DNA from: Bacillota bacterium
Lineage (GTDB): Bacteria; Bacillota; Clostridia; Lachnospirales; Lachnospiraceae
Reading direction: 5' to 3'
DNA length: 64,000 nt
Assembly (NCBI GenBank): GCA_023439505.1
Contig: JAEXNR010000007.1
Coordinates: 62,001-126,000 of the forward strand
Positions 35,228-44,326 of this stretch are shown here, piece after piece. The number at the start of each line of letters is the position of its first letter. Within the stretch, counting starts at the first letter, position 1. Below the pieces are notes generated by a model, which was not told the origin of the DNA, made no database searches, and saw nothing but the letters and a program-made list of their open reading frames with translations. Made by a program: the position numbers and the translations under genes.

Positions 35228-35839
35228 ATGAAGCATATCAAATTACAGCTGAAACGGCTCAGCGCAATTCAAATAGCGGTTATAATATTAATTATCGGGT
35301 TGTTTACCGGTATTTTATTTGCTAATATTTTGAAAGATTCCTATGCCAATCAGCTGATTGATTATCAAAAAAGTGTTTTTCCGGATATTTCATCCGGAAC
35401 AGTTGATTATTTTGGACTTTTCCTATATATTTTAATTAATAACTTAAAGGAATTTTTTATCTTCTGGCTTTTGTGTATTACCATACTGGGTATTCCCTAT
35501 ATGGCCTTTAAGATCGTATCCTTTGGATTTGTCACCGGTTTTTTTATTTCCGCTGTTACAATGCAGTATGGTGCGAAAGGTATTCTGCTGGTATTGGTTT
35601 ATAACTTTCCCCATGGTCTGTTTTATCTTCCTGTGGCTTTGGTTTGTTTATACAAAGGATATTATCTTTGCAGAGCAATTTATCATGAGAATAGAAATCG
35701 CATCAGTAGTTTGACAGGTTTATTGAAAGCCCATTTCATTATTATATTATTGCTGGCATTCCTTTTATTGATCGGAAGCTTTCTGGAAGCATATGCCGGT
35801 GCCTTTTTACTTAAAAAAACACTTGGTTTATTCATATAG
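35228..35839 (+). CDS. spoIIM: Stage II sporulation protein M
   Basis: Part of the SpoIID-SpoIIM-SpoIIP machine that remodels septal peptidoglycan and drives forespore engulfment. The 203-residue product is an integral membrane protein with about five hydrophobic segments, beginning IQIAVIILIIGLFTGILFAN, and with the SpoIIM-typical N-N-L-K-E-F-F-I-F-W, and F-P-H-G-L-F-Y-L-P loop. I start at ATG 35228 with TGGAG at proper distance rather than ATG 35201. It lies 86 bp after the nudix gene. Confidence 0.88.
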   Translation: MKHIKLQLKRLSAIQIAVIILIIGLFTGILFANILKDSYANQLIDYQKSVFPDISSGTVDYFGLFLYILINNLKEFFIFWLLCITILGIPYMAFKIVSFGFVTGFFISAVTMQYGAKGILLVLVYNFPHGLFYLPVALVCLYKGYYLCRAIYHENRNRISSLTGLLKAHFIIILLLAFLLLIGSFLEAYAGAFLLKKTLGLFI

Positions 35840-35899
35840 ATCAGTTTTATCACAATTGTTGCTTCATTCACAATAGGAATGGTAAATAGGAGGTTGGAG

Positions 35900-36781
35900 A
35901 TGGAAGAATATATGATGGATTTCCTTACATATCTACGGGAAGTTAAAAATGCTACCAGAAACACCTTGCAGGCTTATCAGAATGACCTACGCAGACTCTG
36001 CCAGTATCTTGAAAAACAAGAGATCAGTTCCATTACGAAAATCAGCGAAACAAGTTTAAACTCCTATATTTTATCTTTAGAGAAGGAAGGATTTTCTCCT
36101 GCCTCCGTTTCTCGTAATATTGCTTCCATGAAAGCGTTTTTGTTGTATTTGTTGAAGCAGGGGAAGATTGGCGGCGATCCCTCCGAACGTATTAAATCGC
36201 CAAAAGTTACGAAGAAATCACCACAGGTTTTAGAATCAAATCGAATTGAGCAGCTTTTGCAATCACCTGATATTATGACCAGAAAAGGAATCAGAGACAA
36301 AGCAATTCTGGAATTAATTTATGCTACAGGGATCAAAGTCTCGGAACTGATTTCTCTTAAGGTGGAGGATGTTAACCTGAAAGGCAGATTTATCACCTGC
36401 GGCCTTAAGCGTGAGAGGGTTATTCCTTATGGCAAGAGTGCTCACGAAGCCTTAATGAATTATCTGTCGGTCAGAGATGAGGCCTTTCAAAAAGAAAATA
36501 AAAAGAATGATATAGTATTCTTAAACCCTTCCGGGGAGCAATTAAGCAGACAGGGCTTGTGGAAGATCTTAAAAACCTATGCGAATGCTATCGGACTTAG
36601 AGACATTAATCCCAATATGATACGGCATTCCTTTGCCACTCATTTACTGGAGAATGGTGCTGATTTGAGCAGTGTACAGGAATTTCTGGGTCATTCCGAT
36701 ATCTCCACCACACAGCTGTATCTACCGCAAAATCATAAAAACAGCAGAGAAGTGTATCAGCACTCCCATCCCAGGGCTTGA
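35900..36781 (+). CDS. XerD-like tyrosine recombinase with altered active site
   Basis: A 293-residue tyrosine recombinase in the position XerD occupies in Bacillus (after spoIIM and before pdp and dacF). The N-terminal SAM-like domain has FLTYLREVKNATRNTLQAYQ. In the catalytic domain, ATGIKVSELISL has Lys146 where the first catalytic Arg is invariant in XerD (ATGLRVSEL), and NPNMIRHSFATHLLENGADL has Asn239 in place of His, while Arg242, His265 (FLGHSD) and Tyr274 remain. Strand exchange at dif may thus be impaired or altered. ATG 35900 has AGGAGG at 35888-35893. Confidence 0.85.
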   Translation: MEEYMMDFLTYLREVKNATRNTLQAYQNDLRRLCQYLEKQEISSITKISETSLNSYILSLEKEGFSPASVSRNIASMKAFLLYLLKQGKIGGDPSERIKSPKVTKKSPQVLESNRIEQLLQSPDIMTRKGIRDKAILELIYATGIKVSELISLKVEDVNLKGRFITCGLKRERVIPYGKSAHEALMNYLSVRDEAFQKENKKNDIVFLNPSGEQLSRQGLWKILKTYANAIGLRDINPNMIRHSFATHLLENGADLSSVQEFLGHSDISTTQLYLPQNHKNSREVYQHSHPRA

Positions 36782-36814
36782 AATATGGACAGGAATTGAA
36801 TAACACAATAACAG

Positions 36815-36850
36815 CGGCGACCGTTACCCTGATCAGGGAAACGGTCGCCG
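36815..36850. terminator. Hairpin between convergent xerD-like and aroG genes
   Basis: CGGCGACCGTT (36815-36825) pairs with AACGGTCGCCG (36840-36850), with a nested CCCTGATCAGGG. It sits between converging genes, but neither side has a good T-run, so termination strength is uncertain. Confidence 0.5.
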
Positions 36851-36917
36851 TAGTGATTACGTATAATATAATAGAACTGGATTTTTTCAGAACTATATCA
36901 ATAGAAGGAATGTGAGA

Positions 36918-37946
36918 CTATATATTATCAGCAATGGTATAGATCAATCTTTCTGAATCTTCCCAGCCGAGACAGGGATCCGTGATGGATTTGCCATATA
37001 CATGTTCATGAACCTTCTGACTTCCGCCTTCAATATAGCTTTCTATCATCACACCCTTAACAAGGTTTGCAATATCTGGGGAGAGCTTACGGCTGTGGAG
37101 TACTTCTTTCACAATACGAGTCTGTTCTTTGAATAATTTATTGGAATTGGCATGATTGGCATCAATTATCGCTGCTGGATTTTGTAAATCTCTTTCTCCG
37201 TACATGGCCACCAGACGAATTAAATCCTCGTAGTGGTAGTTGGGTATGGATTGACCGTGCTTATTCACCGCTCCTCTTAATATGGTATGAGCCAGGGGAT
37301 TTCCGGAGGTCTCCACTTCCCATTTACGATATAAGAAGGTATGACTTGCCTGAGCTGCAACGACAGAGTTGAGCATAACCGAATAGTCACCACTGGTGGG
37401 ATTCTTCATTCCGGCGGGTACATCCATACCGCTGATGGTAAGCCGGTGCTGCTGATCTTCAACAGAACGAGCCCCTACCGCAACATAAGAGAGGATGTCC
37501 TCAACATAAGGCCAGTTTTCCGGATACAGCATCTCGTCCGCAGCAGTTAATCCGCTTTCTGCAATGGCACGAAGGTGCATCTTACGCATAGCTATCAGCC
37601 CTTCCTGCAAATCAGGCTCCTTCTCCGGATCAGGCTGATGAACGATCCCTTTATAGCCTTCTCCAGTCGTTCTGGGCTTATTGGTATAAATACGGGGAAT
37701 TATTAAGATCTTATCCTCCACCTTTTCCTGAACCTTTGCTAATCTGGAAATATAATCACAAACAGCATCCTCATTATCCGCGGAGCATGGTCCGATGATT
37801 ACAAGAAATTTGCTGGAACTCCCTGTTAATACGTCTTTAATCTGTTTATCCCGATCTTTCTTATTAAGAACATCCCTTGCAGGCATTGGATACGCTTTCA
37901 CAAGCTCCTCCGGAGAGATTACTTCCTTTATAAATTTAAAACTCAT
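36918..37946 (-). CDS. aroG: DAHP synthase (AroG type)
   Basis: Condenses phosphoenolpyruvate and erythrose-4-phosphate, the entry to aromatic amino acid synthesis. The 342-residue product is the type I-alpha enzyme: LVIIGPCSADNEDAV, PRIYTNKPRTTGEGYKG, GLTAADEML, GARSVEDQQHR, GMKNPTSGD, RGAVNKHGQSIPNY, DANHANSNK and SYIEGGSQ. The region corresponding to the feedback-binding N-terminus is present, but which amino acid inhibits it cannot be read. AAAGGGAGATGT precedes the start. It is one of few - strand genes and interrupts the xerD-pdp order seen in Bacillus. Confidence 0.94.
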   Translation of the reverse strand: MSFKFIKEVISPEELVKAYPMPARDVLNKKDRDKQIKDVLTGSSSKFLVIIGPCSADNEDAVCDYISRLAKVQEKVEDKILIIPRIYTNKPRTTGEGYKGIVHQPDPEKEPDLQEGLIAMRKMHLRAIAESGLTAADEMLYPENWPYVEDILSYVAVGARSVEDQQHRLTISGMDVPAGMKNPTSGDYSVMLNSVVAAQASHTFLYRKWEVETSGNPLAHTILRGAVNKHGQSIPNYHYEDLIRLVAMYGERDLQNPAAIIDANHANSNKLFKEQTRIVKEVLHSRKLSPDIANLVKGVMIESYIEGGSQKVHEHVYGKSITDPCLGWEDSERLIYTIADNI

Positions 37947-38161
37947 TATTTTACATCTCCCTTTAATTTAATTGATTTATTTTATCCCTTTTTTTAGAAT
38001 CCGTCAATGAGGTAATCGCTATAAAGGTAAATAATGATATATTTTATCGCAACAATGGTATATAATAAAAATATGATATGGACTCGTGAGTATGGATCAG
38101 GATGAAACGGCCAGCTCCTTCACTTGTCGTGGTAGTTATAGGTAGGATGAGGTGAATTCAG

Positions 38162-39499
38162 ATGCAAATGTATGATTTAATCAAGAAAAAGAAAAATAAT
38201 GAGAAATTGACAGAAGCAGAAATTCGGTATTTGGTAAACGGCTTTACAGGGGGAGAGATTCCTGACTATCAAATGTCTGCATTCCTGATGGCAATCTGCT
38301 TAAATGGTATGGATCATGAGGAAACGGCAGCACTAACCATCGCCATGGCACACAGCGGCGATTTATTGGATCTTTCCGGGATTCAAGGGATTAAGGTGGA
38401 TAAACACAGTACCGGAGGTGTGGGAGATAAAACATCTCTTGTACTCGGACCTATGGTAGCAGCCCTTGGCATTCCTATGGCCAAGATGTCCGGCAGAGGA
38501 CTCGGACATACCGGAGGAACCATCGATAAATTAGAGAGCTTTCCCGGGTTTTCCACAACACTCTCTGCCGAGCAGTTTATTGATAATGTGAATCGGATTA
38601 AAATGGCAATTGTCGGGCAGACAGCAAATCTTGCCCCGGCGGATAAAAAAATATACGCGCTGCGTGACGTAACAGCGACAGTGGATAATATATCCCTGAT
38701 TGCCAGCAGTATTATGAGTAAAAAGCTTGCAGCAGGTTCCGATGTAATTGTATTGGATGTGAAGACAGGCAGTGGCGCATTCATGAAGCGTCTGGAGGAT
38801 TCCATCGCACTTGCAAAGGAGATGGTTCAGATTGGTACCATCGCCGGTAAGAAGACGTTTGCGGTGATTACCGATATGAATCAGCCCCTGGGAAATATGG
38901 TGGGCAATTCTCTTGAAATTATTGAAGCAATACAGACACTGAAGGGAGACGGACCAAAGGATTTACTTGAAGTGAGCCTGACACTGGCTTCCTTTATGGT
39001 ATTCGGTGCAGGAAAAGCCGATTCTGTGGCTGAAGCAAGAAGGTTACTGGAAGAGACCATCAGAGACCATCGGGCACTTGATAAATTTGCAGAATTTATC
39101 AGGGGACAGGGAGGAAACAGCGATGCCATATATGATACCACCTTATTTCCGGGTGCTTCCCTTACGGATGTGATCACTGCTAAAACTTCCGGTTATCTGA
39201 CCGAGATTAATACGGAGGAAGTAGGAATGGCTTCCTTGCTTTTAGGTGGTGGAAGAGAGACCAAGGATAGTGTCATTGATTTAAGTGTGGGAATTCAAAT
39301 CCACAAGAAAATTGGCGATACGGTACAAGCGGGAGAAGTACTAGCAACCTTATTGGCCAATCATCCCGACAAGCTGCGTGAGGCGAAGGAAAGACTTTTC
39401 GCTGCTTACCAAATCAGCAGCGAAAAGTCACTGAAAAAGCCTTATATCTATGCGGTTATTACCAGTGATGGAGTCACTATGCAAAGCGAAATGAATTGA
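38162..39499 (+). CDS. pdp: Pyrimidine-nucleoside phosphorylase
   Basis: Phosphorolysis of uridine and thymidine for salvage. The 445-residue product starts MYDLIKKKKNNEKLTEAEI and has the family signature GRGLGHTGGTIDKLES, preceded by VDKHSTGGVGDKTSL, plus SSIMSKKLAAGSD and DVKTGSGAFMK. Near the C-terminus is GVGIQIHKK-like SVGIQIHKKIGDTVQAGE, the usual biotin-carrier-like fold. The neighbours nudF-spoIIM-xerD upstream and dacF-like downstream parallel the Bacillus order, in which deoB and pupG normally precede pdp; those two are absent here. Confidence 0.94.
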   Translation: MQMYDLIKKKKNNEKLTEAEIRYLVNGFTGGEIPDYQMSAFLMAICLNGMDHEETAALTIAMAHSGDLLDLSGIQGIKVDKHSTGGVGDKTSLVLGPMVAALGIPMAKMSGRGLGHTGGTIDKLESFPGFSTTLSAEQFIDNVNRIKMAIVGQTANLAPADKKIYALRDVTATVDNISLIASSIMSKKLAAGSDVIVLDVKTGSGAFMKRLEDSIALAKEMVQIGTIAGKKTFAVITDMNQPLGNMVGNSLEIIEAIQTLKGDGPKDLLEVSLTLASFMVFGAGKADSVAEARRLLEETIRDHRALDKFAEFIRGQGGNSDAIYDTTLFPGASLTDVITAKTSGYLTEINTEEVGMASLLLGGGRETKDSVIDLSVGIQIHKKIGDTVQAGEVLATLLANHPDKLREAKERLFAAYQISSEKSLKKPYIYAVITSDGVTMQSEMN

Positions 39500-39605
39500 T
39501 TCGAATGATATCATTCTTTTATTTGAAGAAAATTCTTATTCAATATTCGGTTAGTTTCCTCATACACTTAACCAAGAGGCCATCATTTTATGGGAGAGAG
39601 GCTGT

Positions 39606-40181
39606 ATGAGTAAGAAATGTGGTAATAACAAGGATTTATTTGGTGGTAATCTATTAAAAATTATTCTGGTGGCAATTATCACAGTTATGATGTTACGATT
39701 TGTGATCACGAATACTTCACTATATTTTAGAGATTATCCGGATCTACCCTTTTCACGCCATTTAAATAAAAAAAATCTTATATTAGTCAAAGGGGAGGAA
39801 TATAAATTATCCGTCTTTGGAATCAATGTCCGTGTTACCTATTCCTCCACGAATTTCAGGGTGGCAGGGGTAAGTTTCAACGGCAAAATCCGAGCCTATC
39901 GGACGGGAAAAGCTATCATTATCGCTAAGACGGGCAAGAAGGAATTAAAATGTCTCGTCAGAGTAATTGATCTAAATAAATCCGATCTGGTACTGCAAAA
40001 AGGAGCGACCTATGATCTGGACATAAGGGGTGTCACCGCCTTAGCTTCCTTTAAAAGCAGTAATCCAAATGTAGCTACTGTAAACGCGTTCGGTAAAGTA
40101 AAGTCCAAAGGAAAGGGACGTTGTACAATTACTGTAAAAGTAAAAGGCAGGACACTTAAGTGTAGTGTGCTTGTAAAATAA
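39606..40181 (+). CDS. Membrane-anchored protein with two Ig-like (BIG2) domains
   Basis: A 191-residue protein of unknown role. One N-terminal membrane segment (LLKIILVAIITVMMLRFVI) is followed by two repeats of the bacterial Ig-like type. Each repeat has a K-G-x-x-Y-x-L start (VKGEEYKLSVFG and QKGATYDLDIRG), a Ser-Thr/Asn turn with x-V-A (SSTNFRVAGVSFNGKI and SSNPNVATVNAFGKV), and a Lys/Gly-rich last strand (GKAIIIAKTGKKELKC, GRCTITVKVKGRTLKC). Such domains usually act in surface adhesion or as spacers. It is very basic. It stands between pdp and a D,D-carboxypeptidase gene. Confidence 0.75.
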   Translation: MSKKCGNNKDLFGGNLLKIILVAIITVMMLRFVITNTSLYFRDYPDLPFSRHLNKKNLILVKGEEYKLSVFGINVRVTYSSTNFRVAGVSFNGKIRAYRTGKAIIIAKTGKKELKCLVRVIDLNKSDLVLQKGATYDLDIRGVTALASFKSSNPNVATVNAFGKVKSKGKGRCTITVKVKGRTLKCSVLVK

Positions 40182-40266
40182 TTTCTAAGACAAATTTCTT
40201 CTTAGGTTGGTCTAAAAATCTAAGGCATGGATTAAAATAGTAATAATACTTTTTTATGGAGTATGT

Positions 40267-41505
40267 ATGAAAAAATTAGTTACTATCTTTGTAGTATGTA
40301 CCATGGTTTTTCTTTTTATATTTCCTGAAGTGATTGAGGCAAAATCGGACATTCCTCTTCCGGATCCCGGGGGATCCATCATGGTAACTGCCGCGACAGA
40401 GGCTCAATTGGAGTTGACTTCTCCTTCGGCGGTATTGATTGAGGGATCGACGGGTACTGTAATTTACGAGAAAAATAAGGACGATAAACTCAAACCAGCA
40501 AGTGTTACAAAGGTTATGACCCTGTTGTTGATCTTTGAAGCACTTGATTCCGGAAAAATCAAATTGACGGATCAGGTCAGCGTCAGTGAACATGCCGCTT
40601 CCATGGGAGGATCCCAGGTCTTTCTGGAACCAAACGAAACGCAGGATGTGGATACCATGTTAAAATGTATCTGTATTGCCAGTGCCAATGATGCTTCGGT
40701 TGCAATGGCCGAATACATTGCAGGTTCTGAGGAAGAATTTGTTGCAAGAATGAATCAAAGAGCAAAAGAATTGGGAATGAACAATACGCATTTTGTTAAT
40801 TGCTGTGGCCTGGATGTCGATGACCACTATACAACAGCCTATGATATCTCCCTGATGTCACGGGAGCTGATTACAAAGCATCCGCAGATCAGTAATTATT
40901 CCACAGTTTGGATGGATACTTTTGTACACACGACGAAAAAAGGTCAGACAGAATTCGGGCTGACAAATACCAATAAACTGATTAAATCCTATAATGGTAT
41001 TACAGGACTAAAAACCGGTTCCACCAGTCTTGCAAAGTATTGTCTGTCTGCAACTGCCACAAGAAACGGAATGGATCTGATTGCGGTAATCATGGCAGCA
41101 CCGGATCCAAAGACACGATTTGGGGAGGCTGCCAAACTATTAAATTACGGTTTTGCAAACTTTGGTATATTTAAGGACAGTAACACGGATACTGCTCTAA
41201 CACCTGTAAAAGTAAAAAAAGGGGTAAAGGATAACGTTGCCGGTAACGTTGGCACAACCTTCTCTTATCTTTGTACAAAAGGTGTTTCACCTGCGGACAT
41301 TCGAAAGGAAGTGGTTCTTTTTGAAGAAGTTCCTGCTCCCGTTGCACGAAATGATAAAATCGGGGAAATTGTATACTATCTCAATGACAAGAAAATTGGA
41401 AGTATCGATGTTGTGGCTTCTGAAGCAGTGGATCAGGCGAAATTTAAGGATTGCTTTGTGAAGGTATTGAAACGATACTTCATGGGCCTGGCGCCAACGA
41501 CCTGA
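40267..41505 (+). CDS. dacF: D-alanyl-D-alanine carboxypeptidase, DacF-like
   Basis: A low-molecular-weight penicillin-binding protein that trims stem peptides in peptidoglycan. The 412-residue product has a signal peptide (KKLVTIFVVCTMVFLFIF ... IEAK), catalytic SVTK (Ser79), SAND as the SxN motif, and KTGS (Lys249). A C-terminal PBP5-like domain of about 90 residues and an amphipathic tail (KVLKRYFMGL) follow. In Bacillus dacF is downstream of pdp, as here, and acts in the forespore, but spoIIA does not follow in this window. It ends in a strong terminator at 41541. Confidence 0.88.
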   Translation: MKKLVTIFVVCTMVFLFIFPEVIEAKSDIPLPDPGGSIMVTAATEAQLELTSPSAVLIEGSTGTVIYEKNKDDKLKPASVTKVMTLLLIFEALDSGKIKLTDQVSVSEHAASMGGSQVFLEPNETQDVDTMLKCICIASANDASVAMAEYIAGSEEEFVARMNQRAKELGMNNTHFVNCCGLDVDDHYTTAYDISLMSRELITKHPQISNYSTVWMDTFVHTTKKGQTEFGLTNTNKLIKSYNGITGLKTGSTSLAKYCLSATATRNGMDLIAVIMAAPDPKTRFGEAAKLLNYGFANFGIFKDSNTDTALTPVKVKKGVKDNVAGNVGTTFSYLCTKGVSPADIRKEVVLFEEVPAPVARNDKIGEIVYYLNDKKIGSIDVVASEAVDQAKFKDCFVKVLKRYFMGLAPTT

Positions 41506-41540
41506 AGAACTTACACATAAATTTATATGGATAAACAGAT

Positions 41541-41613
41541 AGCCTCTTGTATATGCCTCACATAAGCTCGTGTATTCGAATTATGTATGAGATGCATATC
41601 CGGGAGGCTTTTT
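41541..41613 (+). terminator. Terminator after the dacF-like gene
   Basis: A long branched hairpin: AGCCTC (41541) with GAGGCT (41604), inside it ATATGC with GCATAT and CTCA with TGAG, then five T. The rest of the 362-bp gap holds the promoter at 41769. Confidence 0.8.
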
Positions 41614-41768
41614 CATAGCTTCCCCCTTCCTTTTCACAGCTGTCCTTTCTAACTGTTTCGTTTGGACCTAAAGTCTATTTCATTTGGAAGATTCGGCTGT
41701 TTTTATTGGCATTTACCAATTTTTTCAAATATTTTTCATAATTTATTCCGGTGTGACCAGGTAGCTTA

Positions 41769-41797
41769 TTGACACATCATTATCGACCTAGTATATT
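41769..41797 (+). promoter_or_regulatory. Promoter before the metallophosphoesterase gene
   Basis: TTGACA (41769-41774) and TATATT (41792-41797), 17-bp spacer. The -10 region lies inside an inverted repeat, ACCTA with TAGGT separated by 11 bases, a possible operator. The rest of the gap from 41614 holds T-rich sequence and no gene. Confidence 0.65.
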
Positions 41798-41867
41798 ATA
41801 ATAGGTATTGATCGGCTGGATGAGATTATTTCATAAATGATAAGGTCTGATACCGGGAGGAGCAGAA

Positions 41868-42749
41868 ATGATCTTAATTATACTAATAGCAGTTTGCCTG
41901 TTGTGGTCGCTGATTGAGCAGAAGCTTCTGATGACATCAAAATATTTTGTCTCTGCGTCTGCCAAAGAGAAGTTACCTGCCCCTGTTTCCTTTGTTGTTC
42001 TTTCGGATCTTCATAATCATACCTTTGGAAAACAAAATCAAAAACTGATACAAAGAATTGATCAGTTGGGTCCGGATTTTATTATTGTCGCAGGTGATAT
42101 TATTACAAAAAATAAAGTCAGTATTCCAAGCAATGCATATTCTATCATGGAAGCTCTGGCAAAAAGATATCCCATCTATTATGCTTACGGAAATCATGAA
42201 CAAAAGTTTGATCAAATGAAGGTTCTGAAAAGGGATGATAAGGCAGCAATTGATTCACAAAATTTATATACTACATGGATAGAATACAAGCAGAAATTAT
42301 CTGATCTTGGCGTTAAGTTTTTGATAAATCAAACAGTTACCCTTCAGGTAAAAGGAAAAACCCTTCACATTACAGGCGCTGCGCTGGATAAAAGGTTCTA
42401 TGAGCGTGGTGAACTTGTAACGATGGAAGCGGACTATATGGAATCCCTTATAGGGAAAAGAAAGGATCACAACTATCAAATCCTGATTGTTCATCATCCT
42501 TTATATTTTAAGGAATATTTAGACTGGGGAGCGGATTTAACAATTGCAGGTCATCTCCACGGAGGACTTGTCAGGCTTCCTTTCCTTGGCGGAGTGCTTT
42601 CCCCCCAGGCCCGGTTTTTCCCCAAATACGATGCAGGGTGCTTTCGGCAGGAGGGAAGACAGATGATTGTTTCCCGTGGGCTGGGTACCCATTCTTATAT
42701 GCCCCGGCTATTTAATATCCCTGAGCTGGTTTATATCCGTCTGGAGTAG
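41868..42749 (+). CDS. Membrane-linked metallophosphoesterase
   Basis: A calcineurin-like phosphoesterase, 293 residues, with an N-terminal hydrophobic segment (LIILIAVCLLWSLI) that may anchor it. All metal-site motifs are present: SDLHNHTFG (DxH), VAGDIITK (GD), AYGNHEQKFD (GNHE), IVHHPLYF, and GHLHGGLVRLP. The substrate is unknown; relatives of this YkuE/YpbG type act on lipids or nucleotides. It begins a likely transcript with scpA and scpB 62 bp downstream. GGGAGGAGCAGAA precedes ATG 41868. Confidence 0.87.
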   Translation: MILIILIAVCLLWSLIEQKLLMTSKYFVSASAKEKLPAPVSFVVLSDLHNHTFGKQNQKLIQRIDQLGPDFIIVAGDIITKNKVSIPSNAYSIMEALAKRYPIYYAYGNHEQKFDQMKVLKRDDKAAIDSQNLYTTWIEYKQKLSDLGVKFLINQTVTLQVKGKTLHITGAALDKRFYERGELVTMEADYMESLIGKRKDHNYQILIVHHPLYFKEYLDWGADLTIAGHLHGGLVRLPFLGGVLSPQARFFPKYDAGCFRQEGRQMIVSRGLGTHSYMPRLFNIPELVYIRLE

Positions 42750-42811
42750 TCCTGTTAGGTATTTTATATGTTTGGCAAAGAATGAGACGATATGAGAAAG
42801 GATAATACGCC

Positions 42812-43588
42812 ATGAGTATTCCTGTCAAACTGGAGGCATATGAAGGTCCGCTGGATCTATTGCTTCATCTGATTGATAAAAGTAAAATAAATATTTATGA
42901 TATCCCGATTGTTGAAATCACAGAACAGTATCTGGAATATATTAAGCTGATGCAGACCAAGAACCTGGAAATTATGAGTGAATTTCTTGTCATGGCAGCA
43001 ACTTTAATTAATATAAAGTCCAAGATGCTTCTTCCGATAGAAGAAGAACAAGATGAGGAAGCGATGGATCCGAGAGAAGAGCTGGTGAAACGCTTACTGG
43101 AATATAAAATGTATAAATATATCTCGGAAGAATTAAAGGACAAGCAGACAGATGCGGCCAGAGTCCTGTTTAAGCCACCAACCATACCACCTGAAATCTC
43201 TGATTTCAGAGAAGAGATTCATGCGAAGGATTTGCTGGGGGATCTGACTTTGTCAAGACTTCATGAGATTTTTAAGTCCATTGTCAAGAAGCAGGCAGAT
43301 AAGATTGACCCCATTCGCAGTAAATTTGGCAAAATTGAGAGGGAAGAAATTAATCTGTCAGCAAAACTGATCCAGATTCAGGAGTATGGTCTGCTGCATA
43401 AAACCTTTCGTTTTACAAATCTGTTGGAAGTATCTCATAGTAAAATGGATTTGATCGTCACCTTTCTGGGAATTCTGGAACTGATCAAAATCGGAAGAAT
43501 TCGTATAGAGCAGGAGCTTGTATTTGACGATATTCATATTACCTATCTGGCAACAGATGTTATACAAATGGAGGAGGTCGGATTTTAG
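42812..43588 (+). CDS. scpA: Segregation and condensation protein ScpA
   Basis: The kleisin subunit of the SMC condensin complex. The 258-residue product has VKLEAYEGPLDLLLHLIDKS, YDIPIVEITEQYLEYI, EFLVMAATLINIKSKMLLP, an acidic linker (EEEQDEEAMDPREEL), and the C-terminal winged-helix region that binds the SMC head (VTFLGILELIKIGRIRIEQE). GAGAAAGGATAATACGCC precedes the ATG. Its stop TAG shares a base with the GTG of scpB, so the two are translationally coupled. Confidence 0.95.
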   Translation: MSIPVKLEAYEGPLDLLLHLIDKSKINIYDIPIVEITEQYLEYIKLMQTKNLEIMSEFLVMAATLINIKSKMLLPIEEEQDEEAMDPREELVKRLLEYKMYKYISEELKDKQTDAARVLFKPPTIPPEISDFREEIHAKDLLGDLTLSRLHEIFKSIVKKQADKIDPIRSKFGKIEREEINLSAKLIQIQEYGLLHKTFRFTNLLEVSHSKMDLIVTFLGILELIKIGRIRIEQELVFDDIHITYLATDVIQMEEVGF

Positions 43589-44157
43589 TGGAGATTAAGC
43601 TTTTGGAAGCACAAATTGAAGCAATCCTTTTTACCATGGGGGAGGCAGTGGAATTGGAACGGCTTGCCGGGGCTGTGGAGCATGATGAAGAAACCACCCG
43701 AAAAGTAATACATCATATGATGGATGAATATGAAAGGGACGAGCGGGGTATCCATATCATTGAGCTGGACGGAGCATTTCAGCTTTGCACCAAGCCATCC
43801 CTTTATGAAGCAGTTATAAAAATAACCCATATACCGAAGAAGCATATATTAACTGAGGTGCTATTGGAGACGTTATCCATCATCGCCTATAAGCAGCCTA
43901 TTACCAAGCTTCAGATCGAAGCGATTCGTGGCGTAAAGTCGGATCATGCAGTAAATAAGCTGGTAGAATATAATCTGATTTGCGAGATGGGGCGATTGGA
44001 CGCACCGGGAAGACCCATCTTATTCGGTACAACAGAAGAGTTCCTGAGATGTTTCGGGCTGAATTCTCTGGATTCCCTGCCTATATTAAATCCGGATAAA
44101 ATTGACGACTTTAAGCTGGAGGCAGAAGAAGAGGCACAATTAAAACTGGATATTTAA
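43588..44157 (+). CDS. scpB: Segregation and condensation protein ScpB
   Basis: Dimeric winged-helix partner of ScpA in the SMC complex. The 189-residue product has EAQIEAILFTMGEAVELERLA, IELDGAFQLCTKPSLYEAV, and the highly conserved TLSIIAYKQPITKLQIEAIRG followed by AVNKLVEYNLICEMGRLDAPGRP. It starts at GTG 43588, one base inside the scpA stop, with GGAGGAGGTCGG ahead. It ends in an acidic tail (EAEEEAQLKL). A strong hairpin at 44185 closes the transcript. Confidence 0.95.
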   Translation: MEIKLLEAQIEAILFTMGEAVELERLAGAVEHDEETTRKVIHHMMDEYERDERGIHIIELDGAFQLCTKPSLYEAVIKITHIPKKHILTEVLLETLSIIAYKQPITKLQIEAIRGVKSDHAVNKLVEYNLICEMGRLDAPGRPILFGTTEEFLRCFGLNSLDSLPILNPDKIDDFKLEAEEEAQLKLDI

Positions 44158-44184
44158 TACAAATCATATCATATTAGATTAATC

Positions 44185-44229
44185 AATCCTCCAATTGTTA
44201 ATTTCGGAACAATTGGAGGATTATGTGTT
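44185..44229 (+). terminator. Strong hairpin terminator after scpB
   Basis: A perfect 15-bp stem (AATCCTCCAATTGTT with AACAATTGGAGGATT, loop AATTTCGG). The downstream T-run is weak (ATGTGTTTT). The rest of the 316-bp gap holds the speD promoter and a 147-base leader without visible structure. Confidence 0.8.
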
Positions 44230-44297
44230 TTAGCCAAAAAAAGCTCATAAATAACACCAATACTAAACTTATGGTTTACATATATTAAAAAAAATGC

Positions 44298-44326
44298 TTG
44301 CATGTTGGATGACATTTTTGTATAAT
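44298..44326 (+). promoter_or_regulatory. Promoter of the polyamine operon
   Basis: TTGCAT (44298-44303) and TATAAT (44321-44326), 17-bp spacer. It drives speD and probably the four genes after it. Confidence 0.65.
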
